DNA of 14,223 bases from Prevotellaceae bacterium (GCA_021204715.1 JAJPYW010000133.1:1-14223); one strand, 5' to 3'. Shown: positions 1-9,322, counted from the stretch's first letter. Made by a program: numbers and translations. Notes: generated from the sequence alone by a model not told the origin.

Positions 1-3
1 GTG

Positions 4-34
4 CAAAGGTACATCTTTTGTTTTGACTGACAAA
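4..34 (-). promoter_or_regulatory. Bacteroides-type promoter facing left
   Basis: Read on the minus strand, this stretch has TTTG (plus positions 31-34), exactly 19 bases, then TACCTTTG (plus positions 4-11). This matches the known Bacteroides primary sigma-factor promoter (-33 TTTG, -7 TAnnTTTG) in both elements and in spacing. It would drive a gene beyond the left edge, divergent from the 5'-nucleotidase pair. No part of that gene is visible. Confidence 0.65.
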
Positions 35-195
35 AACTTTCCGCTTTTTATTTTATAGATAAATACCATCCCTTCTTATTTTACCATGTCCATCCCGCCG
101 CTTGCTTGGTTGTGCCGGAACGTCCTTCAACCATTTTTATGCCATTTATTCAAAGAAAAACAGTCCCGGGGGACAGTATAATGGCAAAAGAGCGT

Positions 196-203
196 TATCT
201 TTG
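196..203 (+). promoter_or_regulatory. -7 promoter element (TATCTTTG) for the 5'-nucleotidase pair
   Basis: TATCTTTG fits TAnnTTTG perfectly and ends 20 bases before the first candidate start at 224, so transcription would begin at about 210. No TTTG is seen at the -33 position, so the assignment rests on the -7 element and its place in the intergenic gap. Confidence 0.5.
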
Positions 204-223
204 TAGGGGTAAAAAAACGATTC

Positions 224-1081
224 ATGAGAAGAGGACACCACAACTTCTTGTTCTTGCCGACAGACGCCCTGCTTGCAAGGTTCATGCCGAAAGCCGGCGG
301 GGTGCGCGCGCCGCGCCTTCTACAAGCCGCCCTGCTTGTCCTGTTCCTGCTCACCGCTTGCCGCCCCGCTTACGAAGTAACGCGCGCCGAGGGCGGCCGC
401 ATAGCCGTGGACAGTGTTTGGGACGCCGCCGTCGACTCCGACGCCATCGCTTTATTGGCACCCTACAAGGCACGGGTGGACAGCCTGCAACATATTATCA
501 TAGGTACGGCAAAAGAGACGCTCGACCGCGGATACCCCGAGAGTCCGCTCTCCAACTTGATTGCCGACGTGTTGCGCGGCGCCGGCACCCGGCTCGCCGG
601 AAAGCCCGTCGACATGGGGTTGGTGAACTTCGGGGGCATCCGCACGCTGCTCAGTCAAGGTCCTGTTACTTTAGGCGACATCTACGAGATACTGCCCTTC
701 GAAAACATCGTCTGCATCCTCACCATGGACGGTCACACCTTGTCGCGGCTCTTCGCCCAAATAGCCGCCTCCGGCGGGCAAGGGATAAGCGGGGCGAAGT
801 TGGTCATCGGCAGGCAGGGAGAACTGTGGCAGGCATCCGTGGGCGGCAAACCCGTGGAAGCCGACCGTCTCTACACCATCGCCACCATAGACTTTGTGGC
901 CGAAGGAAACGACGGCATGACCGCCTGCGGCGAAGCCGGACAAAGGGAGTGTTTCGACGGCTGCACCTTGCGCGGCGTGGTCGTGGACTACATCCAATCC
1001 CTTACGGCCGCAGGCAAGCCCGTCACCTCGCGCAGAGACGGGCGCATTACCGTGCAGGGATCCACCACCAAACAACCCTAA
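224..1081 (+). CDS. 5'-nucleotidase C-terminal domain lipoprotein (substrate-binding half)
   Basis: The product has 285 residues and corresponds to the C-terminal, nucleotide-binding domain of UshA-type 5'-nucleotidases (5_nucleotid_C family). Visible family signatures are ESPLSNLIAD (106-115), GLVNFGGIR (132-140), GDIYEILPFEN (151-161) and YTIATIDFVAEGNDGM (217-232). The metallophosphatase half is absent; it is encoded by the next gene, three bases downstream, so the two are almost certainly co-transcribed and probably act on extracytoplasmic nucleotides. A hydrophobic stretch ending in LTAC gives a lipobox with Cys46, suggesting a membrane-anchored lipoprotein. An alternative start at 284 (Met21) gives a more usual 25-residue signal peptide (MPKAGG...LLTAC) and may be the real one; 224 is kept because it lies close behind the promoter element. 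Independent function without the partner domain is doubtful. Confidence 0.88.
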   Translation: MRRGHHNFLFLPTDALLARFMPKAGGVRAPRLLQAALLVLFLLTACRPAYEVTRAEGGRIAVDSVWDAAVDSDAIALLAPYKARVDSLQHIIIGTAKETLDRGYPESPLSNLIADVLRGAGTRLAGKPVDMGLVNFGGIRTLLSQGPVTLGDIYEILPFENIVCILTMDGHTLSRLFAQIAASGGQGISGAKLVIGRQGELWQASVGGKPVEADRLYTIATIDFVAEGNDGMTACGEAGQRECFDGCTLRGVVVDYIQSLTAAGKPVTSRRDGRITVQGSTTKQP

Positions 1082-1084
1082 GCG

Positions 1085-1936
1085 ATGAAACATTCCTATT
1101 TCATATTGTCGATACTCCTGCTGACAGGCTGCTGCACCGTCATGACGGCGCAAGAAAAGACGCTTTACATACTGCACACCAGCGACACGCACAGCCGCGT
1201 CGAGCCTATTGACAAGGCGTCGGCAGGAGCCGACGCCGGCATGGGCGGCATGCTGCGCCGCGCGGCCTTGGTAGGCGCGTACCGCACGGCGCACCCCGAC
1301 GCACTGCTTTTCGACTGCGGCGACATCGGCCAAGGCACGCTCTACTACAACCTTTTCCAAGGGGAAGTGGAAGTGAAGCTGATGAACCTCATGGGGTACG
1401 ACGCCATGGCCATCGGCAACCACGAGTTCGACTGCGGTATGGAGAACATGGCCCGCCTCTTCCGCATGGCCGCGTTCCCCGTGGTGTGCGCCAACTACGA
1501 CTTCACCGACACGCCCCTCGAGGGCATCGTGAAGCCCTATACCGTGTTGGAGCGCGACGGGCTGCGCATCGGCGTGTTCGGTCTTGGCCCCGCTTTGGAG
1601 GGGCTGGTACAGGCCGACAAGTACCAAGGCGTGGTGTACCATGAGCCGGAGGAGGTAGCGCAAGTTGTGATAGACACGTTAAGGGAGCAGGAACGGTGCG
1701 ACGTGGTGGTATGCCTCTCGCATATAGGCATCTCTTTAAAAGACGACAGTGTGGGCGACAGGCGGTTGGTGGCTGAAACAACCGGCATCGACCTTGTACT
1801 TGGCGGACACAGCCACACCTACATGGAGAAGCCCGTACAGTGTCTCAACGCCGGGGGCAAATGCATCCCCGTGCTGCACACCGGCAAGAACGGCGTCTTT
1901 GTGGGGGAGATGCAGCTGACGCTCTCACCCCGATGA
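1085..1936 (+). CDS. 5'-nucleotidase-type metallophosphatase (catalytic half)
   Basis: The product has 283 residues and is a calcineurin-like metallophosphoesterase of the UshA/5'-nucleotidase type, expected to remove phosphate from nucleotides outside the cytoplasm. All metal-site motifs are present: HTSDTH (Asp34, His36), DCGD (Asp80), GNHEFD (Asn112, His113, Glu114), LSHIG (His213) and GGHSHT (His242, His244). His113 matches the catalytic histidine of the UshA GNHE motif. The chain stops straight after the catalytic domain, so it lacks the C-terminal substrate-binding domain, which the upstream gene supplies. The N-terminus is a short signal sequence with a lipobox-like LLTGC (Cys16), although cleavage after TAQ at 21-23 is also possible. 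The gene starts three bases after the upstream stop, implying one transcript. The exact substrate cannot be read from the sequence. Confidence 0.92.
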   Translation: MKHSYFILSILLLTGCCTVMTAQEKTLYILHTSDTHSRVEPIDKASAGADAGMGGMLRRAALVGAYRTAHPDALLFDCGDIGQGTLYYNLFQGEVEVKLMNLMGYDAMAIGNHEFDCGMENMARLFRMAAFPVVCANYDFTDTPLEGIVKPYTVLERDGLRIGVFGLGPALEGLVQADKYQGVVYHEPEEVAQVVIDTLREQERCDVVVCLSHIGISLKDDSVGDRRLVAETTGIDLVLGGHSHTYMEKPVQCLNAGGKCIPVLHTGKNGVFVGEMQLTLSPR

Positions 1937-2006
1937 AAACAGTTTAAAAGCAGTTCCATACACCATATATAATATATAACCCCCGATTAAAAAACGACAC
2001 CACACC

Positions 2007-5000
2007 ATGAAAAGGCTCCTTCTCTTGTTCGTCTTGCTTTGGGGCTGCTGCGGCCATTTCGCCTCGGACGCGCAACGCCACCCCGCCCTGCCCGAAGTGT
2101 TGCCACCGGTCGAACCGATGATACTCCAAAACATTGCCGACAAGGAAGCATGCCGGCAATGGGTGGACTCCGTCATGGAGCAACTTACGCTCGAGGAGCG
2201 CGTGGGGCAACTTTTCATCTTCACCATCGCCCCGCAGAAAGACAAAGCCAACCGCACCTTGCTGCAGAAAGTAGTGCGGCAGTACCACGTAGGCGGGCTG
2301 CTCTTTTCGGGCGGACAGATAGAGAACCAAGTGGACTTGACCAACGAGGCGCAGCAGGTGGCCAAGATACCTTTGATGATTACCTTCGACGGCGAGTGGG
2401 GACTCTCCATGCGGCTCAAAGGAACGCCCGTCTTCCCCAAGAACGCCGTGTTGGGCTGCATACGCGACAACAGCCTCCTCAACGAATATGGCAAGGAGAT
2501 GGCCCGCGAGTGCCGTGAAGTGGGCGTGCAGGTGAACTTCTCGCCCGTGGCCGACGTGAACATCAACCCCAAGAACCCCGTCATCAACGTGCGCTCCTTC
2601 GGCGAACTCACGCAGAACGTCACCGATAAAGTCATCGCCTACGCCACCGGTTTGGAAGCGGGCGGCGTGCTCTCCGTGGGCAAGCACTTCCCCGGCCATG
2701 GCGATACCGAAGTAGACTCGCACAAAGCGCTGCCTACGCTTCCCTTCACGCGCGAACGGTTAGACAGCATCGAGCTGTATCCCTTCAAACATGCCATCAA
2801 GGCCGGCATGAGCGGCATCATGGTGGGACACTTGGCCGTGCCTGCCTTGGAACCCGAGGCGGGATTGCCTTCCTCGCTGTCGCACAACATCGTCACCGGC
2901 CTCCTGACCGATGAGCTACAGTTCCAAGGACTCATCTTCACCGACGCCCTCGCCATGAAAGGCGTGGCCGGTCACAGTTCCCTCTGCTTGGCCGCCCTGC
3001 AAGCCGGCAACGACCTGCTGTTGGTGCCGCAAAACATTCAAGCCGAATTGGAATCGGTCGTAAAAGCGGTAAAGCAAGGCGAGTTGGACGAGAAGACCGT
3101 GGAGCAGAAGTGCCGCAAAGTACTTACCTACAAATACGCGTTGGGACTCTCCCAAACACCACGCGTCAACCCCGCGGGGCTGAAAGAGCGCGTCGACGCC
3201 CCCTACACGCGCGACTTGATTGACCGCCTGCACGCTGCCGCCATCACCGCCATCGGAAACGAGCCGCAAGTGTTGCCGCTCGACTCCACCGTGCAGGAAG
3301 TGGCCGTGTTGCACATAGGACCGGCAGCCAAGGCCAAGCCTTTCATAGAAGCGCTTTCGGAGCATATCCGTCCGGTAGCGTTCCAACTCCCTGCAGGGCA
3401 GCCGGCCAAAGCCTACGAAACGTTGAAAGCCAAGCTGTCGGCCTATCCCTGTGTATTGGTTAGCATCACCGAAACCAACTTAGCCCCATATACCGGCTTT
3501 TTCACCGGCCACCTGCCCGACGTTCCCACAGTGAACATCCTCTTTACCACCGACAAGCAAGCCGCCACTTTAGGCGAGGGCTTAACCCGTACTACCGCCA
3601 CCCTGCTTGGCCATTCCGCCGAAGAAGCGGTGCAACGCGGGGCGGCGCGGATTGTCTGCGGGGAAGCCGTGGCCGACGGCTTTCTTTCGGCTGCCATAGG
3701 CACGTGGATTCCTGCAGGCGCAGGCATAAGTATCGGCGCGCCGGCAGTCTGTGAAGAGATGGCAAGCGAAGCCGACGGCGCGGCAGCCGAAGCCAAGGAG
3801 GGCAAGGCAGCTTTGACCGTGGGGCCCACAGTGGAAGTTCCCGGCATAGACGCAGTGAAGTTGGCCAAGATAGACACCATCGCCCAAGAGGGCGTTGACC
3901 AAGGTGCCTACCCCGGCTGTCAAGTCATCGTGTTGAAAGACGGGCAGCCCGTCTACCACAAGGCTTTCGGCACGCATACAGGCGGTGCGGCGGCAGGAGA
4001 AACGGAACAACCTGTACTGATTAGTGACGTCTACGACATCGCCTCGCTCACCAAGACCACCGCCACCCTGCTTGCCGTCATGAAACTCTATGACGACGGC
4101 CGCTTGAAGCTTACCGACCGTCTCGGCGACTACTTGCCGCGCTTCAAAGGCACTGACAAGCGGAACATCACCTTGCAGGACCTGCTCTTCCACCAATCGG
4201 GATTGCCCGCCACCATCCTTTTCTACTTGGAAGCCATTGACAAGGATAGCTACACCGGCACGCTCTTCAAGAGCCGCCCCGACCGGTCGCACACCGCGCG
4301 CACGGCACGCCAGACGTGGGCCAACCCGTCGTTCCGTTTCATCGAGGGACTCACCTCGGCCGTGCCTACGGATGAATACACCATGGAAGTGTCCGACAGC
4401 CTTTGGTTGCACCGCAGTTTCAAGGATACCTACCTGCAAAAGATTTTAGACACACCGCTCAAAGACAAACGTTACCGCTACAGCTGCGTGGGCTTCATCC
4501 TGCTGCAGCAAGTAGTGGAGACCATTACCGGCATGCCCATGGACGAGTATCTTGCGCGGGAGTTTTACATCCCCATGGGGCTGACGCACACGGGCTACCT
4601 GCCGCTGCGTTTCCTGCCGCGCGACGAGATTGTTCCGTCGTCAAAAGACCCGTTCTTGCGGAAAGTGACATTGCAAGGCTATGTACACGACGAGTCGGCC
4701 GCGTTCTTGGGCGGTGTGTCGGGCAACGCCGGATTATTCTCCAATGCACAAGAGGTGGCCCATATCTACCAGATGCTGCTCAACGGCGGAGAGATAGACG
4801 GGAAGCGATACTTCAGTGAAGAGACCTGCCGCCTTTTCACCACCAAAGTCTCCACCCGCAGCCGGCGCGGATTGGGCTTCGACAAGCCCGACACACGTCC
4901 CGGCACCGGCCCTTGTTGCGACGAGGCACCCGCCACCACCTACGGGCATACAGGCTTTACCGGCACTTGTGCTTGGGTAGATCCTGACAACGGGTTGGTA

Positions 5001-5114
5001 TATGTGTTCTTAAGCAACCGCACCTATCCCGATTCTTGGAACACCAAGCTCTCGCGGCTCGACATACGCGGCCGCATCCAATCGGCCGTCTACGAGGCGC
5101 TTTCAAATGAATAA
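2007..5114 (+). CDS. GH3 beta-N-acetylglucosaminidase (NagZ-like) fused to a serine beta-lactamase-family domain
   Basis: The product has 1035 residues. A signal peptide (about 1-23) exports it. Residues 50-385 form a GH3 domain of the NagZ type: KHFPGHGDT (226-234) runs into DSH (237-239), the Asp-His dyad used as acid/base in NagZ enzymes, and FTDALAMKG (311-319) carries the probable nucleophile Asp313. Residues about 390-570 resemble the second domain of two-domain NagZ proteins. An Ala/Glu-rich linker (about 575-610) leads to a serine beta-lactamase-family domain (about 615-1030) with SLTK (Ser680, Lys683), a tyrosine motif YSC (Tyr825) and HTG (981-983). The third tyrosine-motif residue is Cys where Asn or Asp is usual. 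The likely role is to release GlcNAc from wall fragments and then cleave an amide or ester; the second activity is inferred. It lies 70 bases after the nucleotidase pair with no clear promoter between them. Confidence 0.9.
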   Translation: MKRLLLLFVLLWGCCGHFASDAQRHPALPEVLPPVEPMILQNIADKEACRQWVDSVMEQLTLEERVGQLFIFTIAPQKDKANRTLLQKVVRQYHVGGLLFSGGQIENQVDLTNEAQQVAKIPLMITFDGEWGLSMRLKGTPVFPKNAVLGCIRDNSLLNEYGKEMARECREVGVQVNFSPVADVNINPKNPVINVRSFGELTQNVTDKVIAYATGLEAGGVLSVGKHFPGHGDTEVDSHKALPTLPFTRERLDSIELYPFKHAIKAGMSGIMVGHLAVPALEPEAGLPSSLSHNIVTGLLTDELQFQGLIFTDALAMKGVAGHSSLCLAALQAGNDLLLVPQNIQAELESVVKAVKQGELDEKTVEQKCRKVLTYKYALGLSQTPRVNPAGLKERVDAPYTRDLIDRLHAAAITAIGNEPQVLPLDSTVQEVAVLHIGPAAKAKPFIEALSEHIRPVAFQLPAGQPAKAYETLKAKLSAYPCVLVSITETNLAPYTGFFTGHLPDVPTVNILFTTDKQAATLGEGLTRTTATLLGHSAEEAVQRGAARIVCGEAVADGFLSAAIGTWIPAGAGISIGAPAVCEEMASEADGAAAEAKEGKAALTVGPTVEVPGIDAVKLAKIDTIAQEGVDQGAYPGCQVIVLKDGQPVYHKAFGTHTGGAAAGETEQPVLISDVYDIASLTKTTATLLAVMKLYDDGRLKLTDRLGDYLPRFKGTDKRNITLQDLLFHQSGLPATILFYLEAIDKDSYTGTLFKSRPDRSHTARTARQTWANPSFRFIEGLTSAVPTDEYTMEVSDSLWLHRSFKDTYLQKILDTPLKDKRYRYSCVGFILLQQVVETITGMPMDEYLAREFYIPMGLTHTGYLPLRFLPRDEIVPSSKDPFLRKVTLQGYVHDESAAFLGGVSGNAGLFSNAQEVAHIYQMLLNGGEIDGKRYFSEETCRLFTTKVSTRSRRGLGFDKPDTRPGTGPCCDEAPATTYGHTGFTGTCAWVDPDNGLVYVFLSNRTYPDSWNTKLSRLDIRGRIQSAVYEALSNE

Positions 5115-5255
5115 TGCCCCACCCCTCCAACACCTTCTCACTACAATGTAAATAAACACAATAAGTGCTTCCTTTTCATTGGTTTGGATAGAAAAAAGTG
5201 ATGGAAAAAATTGTTGTTTTTTCCGTTGGCCGGCATCATTTTCAGTTTAAAGAAC

Positions 5256-5263
5256 TATATTTG
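5256..5263 (+). promoter_or_regulatory. -7 promoter element (TATATTTG) of the HTCS gene
   Basis: TATATTTG is a perfect TAnnTTTG match ending 24 bases before the ATG at 5288. It lies inside the upstream extension of the open frame, which runs back to 5198, so a transcript from it cannot include the ATG at 5198. Together with the signal peptide that begins at 5288, it decides the start. No clear -33 TTTG is seen. Confidence 0.6.
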
Positions 5264-5287
5264 TCATGCCAATCTAATGCCAGACTT

Positions 5288-8200
5288 ATGAAAACAAAGC
5301 TGATTCTGTTTTTCCTGCTATGCGCCGGCAGCCTCCATGCACAATCCTACAGGCTGCTAAGTGCAGGCAACGAGCTGTCAAACAGTTCCACCTCGCAAAT
5401 TCTGCAGGACTACAAAGGCAGGGTATGGATTTCCAGCACCGAAGGGGGTTTGACGCGCTATGACGGCGTGAAATTCAAGCATTACGAGAACAACAGGAGC
5501 GATTCCACCTCCTTGGCGGCCGACTATGTACAAACCATGTTCCAAGACAGTAATAACCGCCTGTGGATAGGCACCATTTACGGGCTGCAACTGTACGATC
5601 CCCCCACAGACAGTTTCCAAGACATCCCCTTGATTCACGATGGCCGGCAGATATTCGCCCATGTAACCAGCATCGCCGAACGGCATGACGGCGAGCTGCT
5701 TGTGGGCACCTCGGGTTACGGTACATTCCACGTCAAGGACGGGCAGATGCAAGGACAAAGAAGTACAATATACACTCCCAGCTTCATCGACGGCATCTTG
5801 GAAGACGGGAACCGGCAAGTGTGGATCATCACGGCCAACCAAGGACTTTACCGGTATGATGAAGAGAACCGGGCAAGCGTCTATTTCAAGGAGCAGAACG
5901 CATGGACGCCCATCACCGCCATTTGCATGGACGGTGAAGGCGGGCTGTACATAGGTGGGTTCGACATCGGTCTGTGGCATTACAAGGAAGGCACCTTCCA
6001 AGAAATCGACACATCCATTCCCGTGAATACATTGACCTACATTCCCGGAGAACACAAACTCTGCATAGGCACGGACGGGTACGGCCTGAAAATCTATTGT
6101 CCCGACACGCATGCACTTTCCGACTATGAATTGGACATCCCCACCTTCGATTTCAAGAAAGTGAAAATAGGCTCCATGCTGTACGACCGCTTGGGCAACC
6201 TCTGGTTGGGCGTTTACCAGAAAGGCGTTGTGGTGGTGCCCTTCGCCTCGACAGGTTTCCACACCATAGGGTACGGACACAGCCGGCATGATTTAATAGG
6301 TTCCAACCCCGTGTGGAGCATCTGCAAGGCACACGACGGCCGTTTTTGGGTGGGAACCGACAACGACGGCCTTTATGCCGTCGACATGGCCTCGGGACAA
6401 AGCCGGCACTATGCACCCGGGCAGGTACCGCCCACGGTAATGTGCATATTGGAAGACAGCCGCCACACCCTGTGGATAGGTTCGTACAAAAGAGGATTGG
6501 CCCGTTTCAACCCGGCAACCGGACAATGCACCTACATGCGGCAGTTGGTCAACGGGCAAGGAGAGTATGTACGGCGCATCAGCAGTTTGGTGCAAGACAG
6601 GCGGGGACATGTATGGATAGGCACCATGGGAGAAGGACTGTTCCGCATGAATTTGAACACGGAAGAAATCGTCGATTACAACATAATCGATTCCGCCAAG
6701 GTCGACTTGCTGAGCAACTATGCCGTCAATTGCTTAGAATACGCCCCCGACGGAAAGCTTTTCATAGGCACCTACGACGGCTTGTTTTGTCTCGACTTGA
6801 AGAAAAACAGCTATCTCACACAATGGGGCACCAAAAAGCTGCTCAACGGACAGGTAATCCATGCCCTCTACCAAGCCTCACCCGACACGCTCTGGGTAGG
6901 CACCATCGACGGGTTGGTCTGTATGAACATAAAAACCGGCGCCACAGATTTATACACCACAAGCCACGGTTTGTGCAGCAACACCATACGCAGCATCTCG
7001 GCCTCGGAAGACGGCAAGCTGTGGTTGGGCACCAACCGCGGGCTGTGCAAGTTCGACACCCGCACCCATGAATGTGTCAACTTCTACGAGAGCGACGGTT
7101 TGCAGGGCAACGAGTTCAACCGTGGAGCCACGTTCATCGACGCCGACGGCACGGTATACTTGGGCGGCAACAACGGCATCACCTATTTCCGTCCCGAAGA
7201 AGTGAACACGGTCGTGCAAGAGCCCGAAGTATCCGTTTCCGACTTCTACATCAACAACAAAGCCATCACCCAAGCCACCCTCTCGGGCGGACGGCCCATC
7301 GTGAAGACAGTGGTAAACGATGCCGGCAAGTTCTCCCTTGCCTACACAGACAACTCCTTCAGCATTGAATTTACCGTAGGCGAGCTCTACGACCCCGGCC
7401 ACATTATCTACTCCTACGCCGTGAACGACAACGAATGGATTACGCTTCTGCCCGGCAACAGCAGCATCTCTTTCAGCAACTTGGCGGCCGGCGATTACCG
7501 GCTGCAGGTCAAGGCGGAAAACCACGGGGTAGCCTCCCGGGTGAAGACACTGCGCGTCACCGTGCGTCCGCCTTGGTATGCCTCGGCGCTTGCCAAGACA
7601 CTCTACGTGGTCTTGGCCTTGGCGGTCATATACTACACCGTATGGATATTGCGCCGCCACTACAAGCGGAAGCAGCAAAGGCTCGTGGCCGCCCATGAGC
7701 GGGAAATCAACGAGGCCAAGCTGCAGTTCTTCATCAACATCGCCCACGAGATACGCACGCCCATCTCCCTTATTATCTCCCCTGTCCAAAAGTTGCTGGC
7801 CATGGACAAAGACGCCGGACGCAATAAATTGTACCACACCGTCTACCGCAACGCCGACCGCCTGCTCAAGTTGGTAAACCAACTCATGGACATCCGCAAA
7901 ATAGACAAAGGCCAGATGCAGCTCAAGTTCAGCGAAGTCGAGATGGTTTCCTACCTGAAAGACCTCTATGAAACCCTGTGGGAACAAGCCGGCGTCAAAC
8001 AGTTCGATTACAAGTATCTCACAACTTGCGAAGCGGTGAATGTCTACGTGGACCCCGCCAACTTCGACAAGATTGTGCTCAACCTGTTGTACAACGCCTT
8101 CAAATACACCCCCGATGGCGGCACCGTCCTTTTGCAACTCGCCACGGGCGAAGATACGAGCCTGACAGCAGACAACCCCCTCGGCCACTACGTGGAAATA

Positions 8201-9322
8201 AGCGTGACCGACAACGGCATCGGCATCCCCGATGCAGAAAAAGCACAGATATTCAGCCGCTTCTACCAAATACACAACGATTTGAACAATGCAAAACCGG
8301 GTACCGGCATCGGCCTGCACCTTACCCACTCCTTGGTGATACTGCACCACGGCACCATCCGTGTGGACGACAATCCCGAAGGTTCGGGCAGCCGCTTCAC
8401 CGTGCGGCTGCCCTTAGGCAAAGCCCATTTAAAGCCGGCCGAGCTGAACGGGAGCGGAGCGCCTGTTCAACACCGGCCCGACGCAGCCCTCCCGGCAGTG
8501 GAAACATCCGGCGAGGCCAAGCCCTCCGAGCGGGGCAAATACCATGTCTTGATAGCCGAAGACGACGATGAAACGCGCCGTTACGTAGCAGGCGAGCTAC
8601 GGCAGAAATACCGAGTAACCGAGTGCCGCGACGGGAAAGAAGCCTGGGCCTCCATTCAAGCGCTGTGCCCGCACCTTGTCATCAGCGACGTGATGATGCC
8701 CGGCATGGACGGATTGACACTCAGCAGCAAGATAAAACAGCACGTAAACTACAACCACATCCCTGTCGTGTTGCTCACGGCCAAAGCCGGCGACAAGGAG
8801 AACTTGGAGGGATTGGGCACGGGAGCCGACGCCTACATCACCAAGCCGTTCAACATGGACATCCTGCAAAAAACCGTCTCCAACCTCATCCACGAGCGTG
8901 AACAGCTCAAGAACATCTACACCGGGCAGCAGTCGCAAGAAGACCGTTTGGACAAGATGGAGCTGCAATCGCCCGACGACAAGCTCTTGGAACGCATCGT
9001 CAAGATTGTCAACGAGCATTTGGGCGACCCGTCGCTCACCGTGGAGATGATTGCCGACGAAGTGGGCCTTAGCCGCGTGCACTTGCACCGCAAAATGAAA
9101 GAACTCACCAACCAGACCACACGCAGCTTCATCCGCAACGTGCGCCTGCAGCAAGCCGCCAAGCTGCTCTTGAGCGGCAGAGGCAAACAATACGTCTCGG
9201 AAGTAGCCGAGCGCGTGGGCTTCGGCAATGTCATCTCCTTCTCGTCGGCCTTCAAAGACCATTTCGGCGTGTCGCCCACCGAGTATGCGGCACAGCACGG
9301 CAAAGAAGGGGGTGCTAAATAA
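5288..9322 (+). CDS. Hybrid two-component system sensor/regulator (HTCS) of a polysaccharide utilization locus
   Basis: The product has 1344 residues and is a complete one-protein sensor and transcription factor. A signal peptide (1-19, ending LHAQ) is followed by 14 Reg_prop blades with W[IVL]GT..GL-type motifs (first near 46, last near 624), enough for two seven-bladed propellers. Next come a Y_Y_Y domain (about 690-758), a membrane helix (about 768-787), a histidine kinase with AHEIRTP (His820), N-box Asn936, DNGIGI (975-980) and GTGIGL (1005-1010), and a receiver with acidic Asp1091/Asp1092, phosphoacceptor Asp1134, Thr1164 and Lys1186. An AraC-type helix-turn-helix domain (about 1235-1336) ends the chain. 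All catalytic residues are present. Proteins of this class bind a glycan fragment in the periplasm and switch on the neighbouring susC/susD operon, here 1 kb downstream. The frame is open back to 5198, but the signal peptide and promoter support 5288. Confidence 0.95.
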   Translation: MKTKLILFFLLCAGSLHAQSYRLLSAGNELSNSSTSQILQDYKGRVWISSTEGGLTRYDGVKFKHYENNRSDSTSLAADYVQTMFQDSNNRLWIGTIYGLQLYDPPTDSFQDIPLIHDGRQIFAHVTSIAERHDGELLVGTSGYGTFHVKDGQMQGQRSTIYTPSFIDGILEDGNRQVWIITANQGLYRYDEENRASVYFKEQNAWTPITAICMDGEGGLYIGGFDIGLWHYKEGTFQEIDTSIPVNTLTYIPGEHKLCIGTDGYGLKIYCPDTHALSDYELDIPTFDFKKVKIGSMLYDRLGNLWLGVYQKGVVVVPFASTGFHTIGYGHSRHDLIGSNPVWSICKAHDGRFWVGTDNDGLYAVDMASGQSRHYAPGQVPPTVMCILEDSRHTLWIGSYKRGLARFNPATGQCTYMRQLVNGQGEYVRRISSLVQDRRGHVWIGTMGEGLFRMNLNTEEIVDYNIIDSAKVDLLSNYAVNCLEYAPDGKLFIGTYDGLFCLDLKKNSYLTQWGTKKLLNGQVIHALYQASPDTLWVGTIDGLVCMNIKTGATDLYTTSHGLCSNTIRSISASEDGKLWLGTNRGLCKFDTRTHECVNFYESDGLQGNEFNRGATFIDADGTVYLGGNNGITYFRPEEVNTVVQEPEVSVSDFYINNKAITQATLSGGRPIVKTVVNDAGKFSLAYTDNSFSIEFTVGELYDPGHIIYSYAVNDNEWITLLPGNSSISFSNLAAGDYRLQVKAENHGVASRVKTLRVTVRPPWYASALAKTLYVVLALAVIYYTVWILRRHYKRKQQRLVAAHEREINEAKLQFFINIAHEIRTPISLIISPVQKLLAMDKDAGRNKLYHTVYRNADRLLKLVNQLMDIRKIDKGQMQLKFSEVEMVSYLKDLYETLWEQAGVKQFDYKYLTTCEAVNVYVDPANFDKIVLNLLYNAFKYTPDGGTVLLQLATGEDTSLTADNPLGHYVEISVTDNGIGIPDAEKAQIFSRFYQIHNDLNNAKPGTGIGLHLTHSLVILHHGTIRVDDNPEGSGSRFTVRLPLGKAHLKPAELNGSGAPVQHRPDAALPAVETSGEAKPSERGKYHVLIAEDDDETRRYVAGELRQKYRVTECRDGKEAWASIQALCPHLVISDVMMPGMDGLTLSSKIKQHVNYNHIPVVLLTAKAGDKENLEGLGTGADAYITKPFNMDILQKTVSNLIHEREQLKNIYTGQQSQEDRLDKMELQSPDDKLLERIVKIVNEHLGDPSLTVEMIADEVGLSRVHLHRKMKELTNQTTRSFIRNVRLQQAAKLLLSGRGKQYVSEVAERVGFGNVISFSSAFKDHFGVSPTEYAAQHGKEGGAK

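Noticed and set aside
3888..5096. Beta-lactamase resistance gene
   Set aside because: The domain is the C-terminal part of a larger exported GH3 fusion, with an HTG and YSC motif pattern unlike true class C enzymes; a wall-fragment hydrolase is more likely.
5198..5287. HTCS start at 5198
   Set aside because: The 30-residue extension would bury the signal peptide, and the TATATTTG promoter element at 5256-5263 lies within it.
6950..8350. Long minus-strand frame (466 residues) within the HTCS gene
   Set aside because: It is opposite a gene with complete domain motifs and arises from GC-biased codons; no family is recognised in it. The same holds for the minus frames at 671-1663, 1944-2723, 3582-4439 and 11607-12722.
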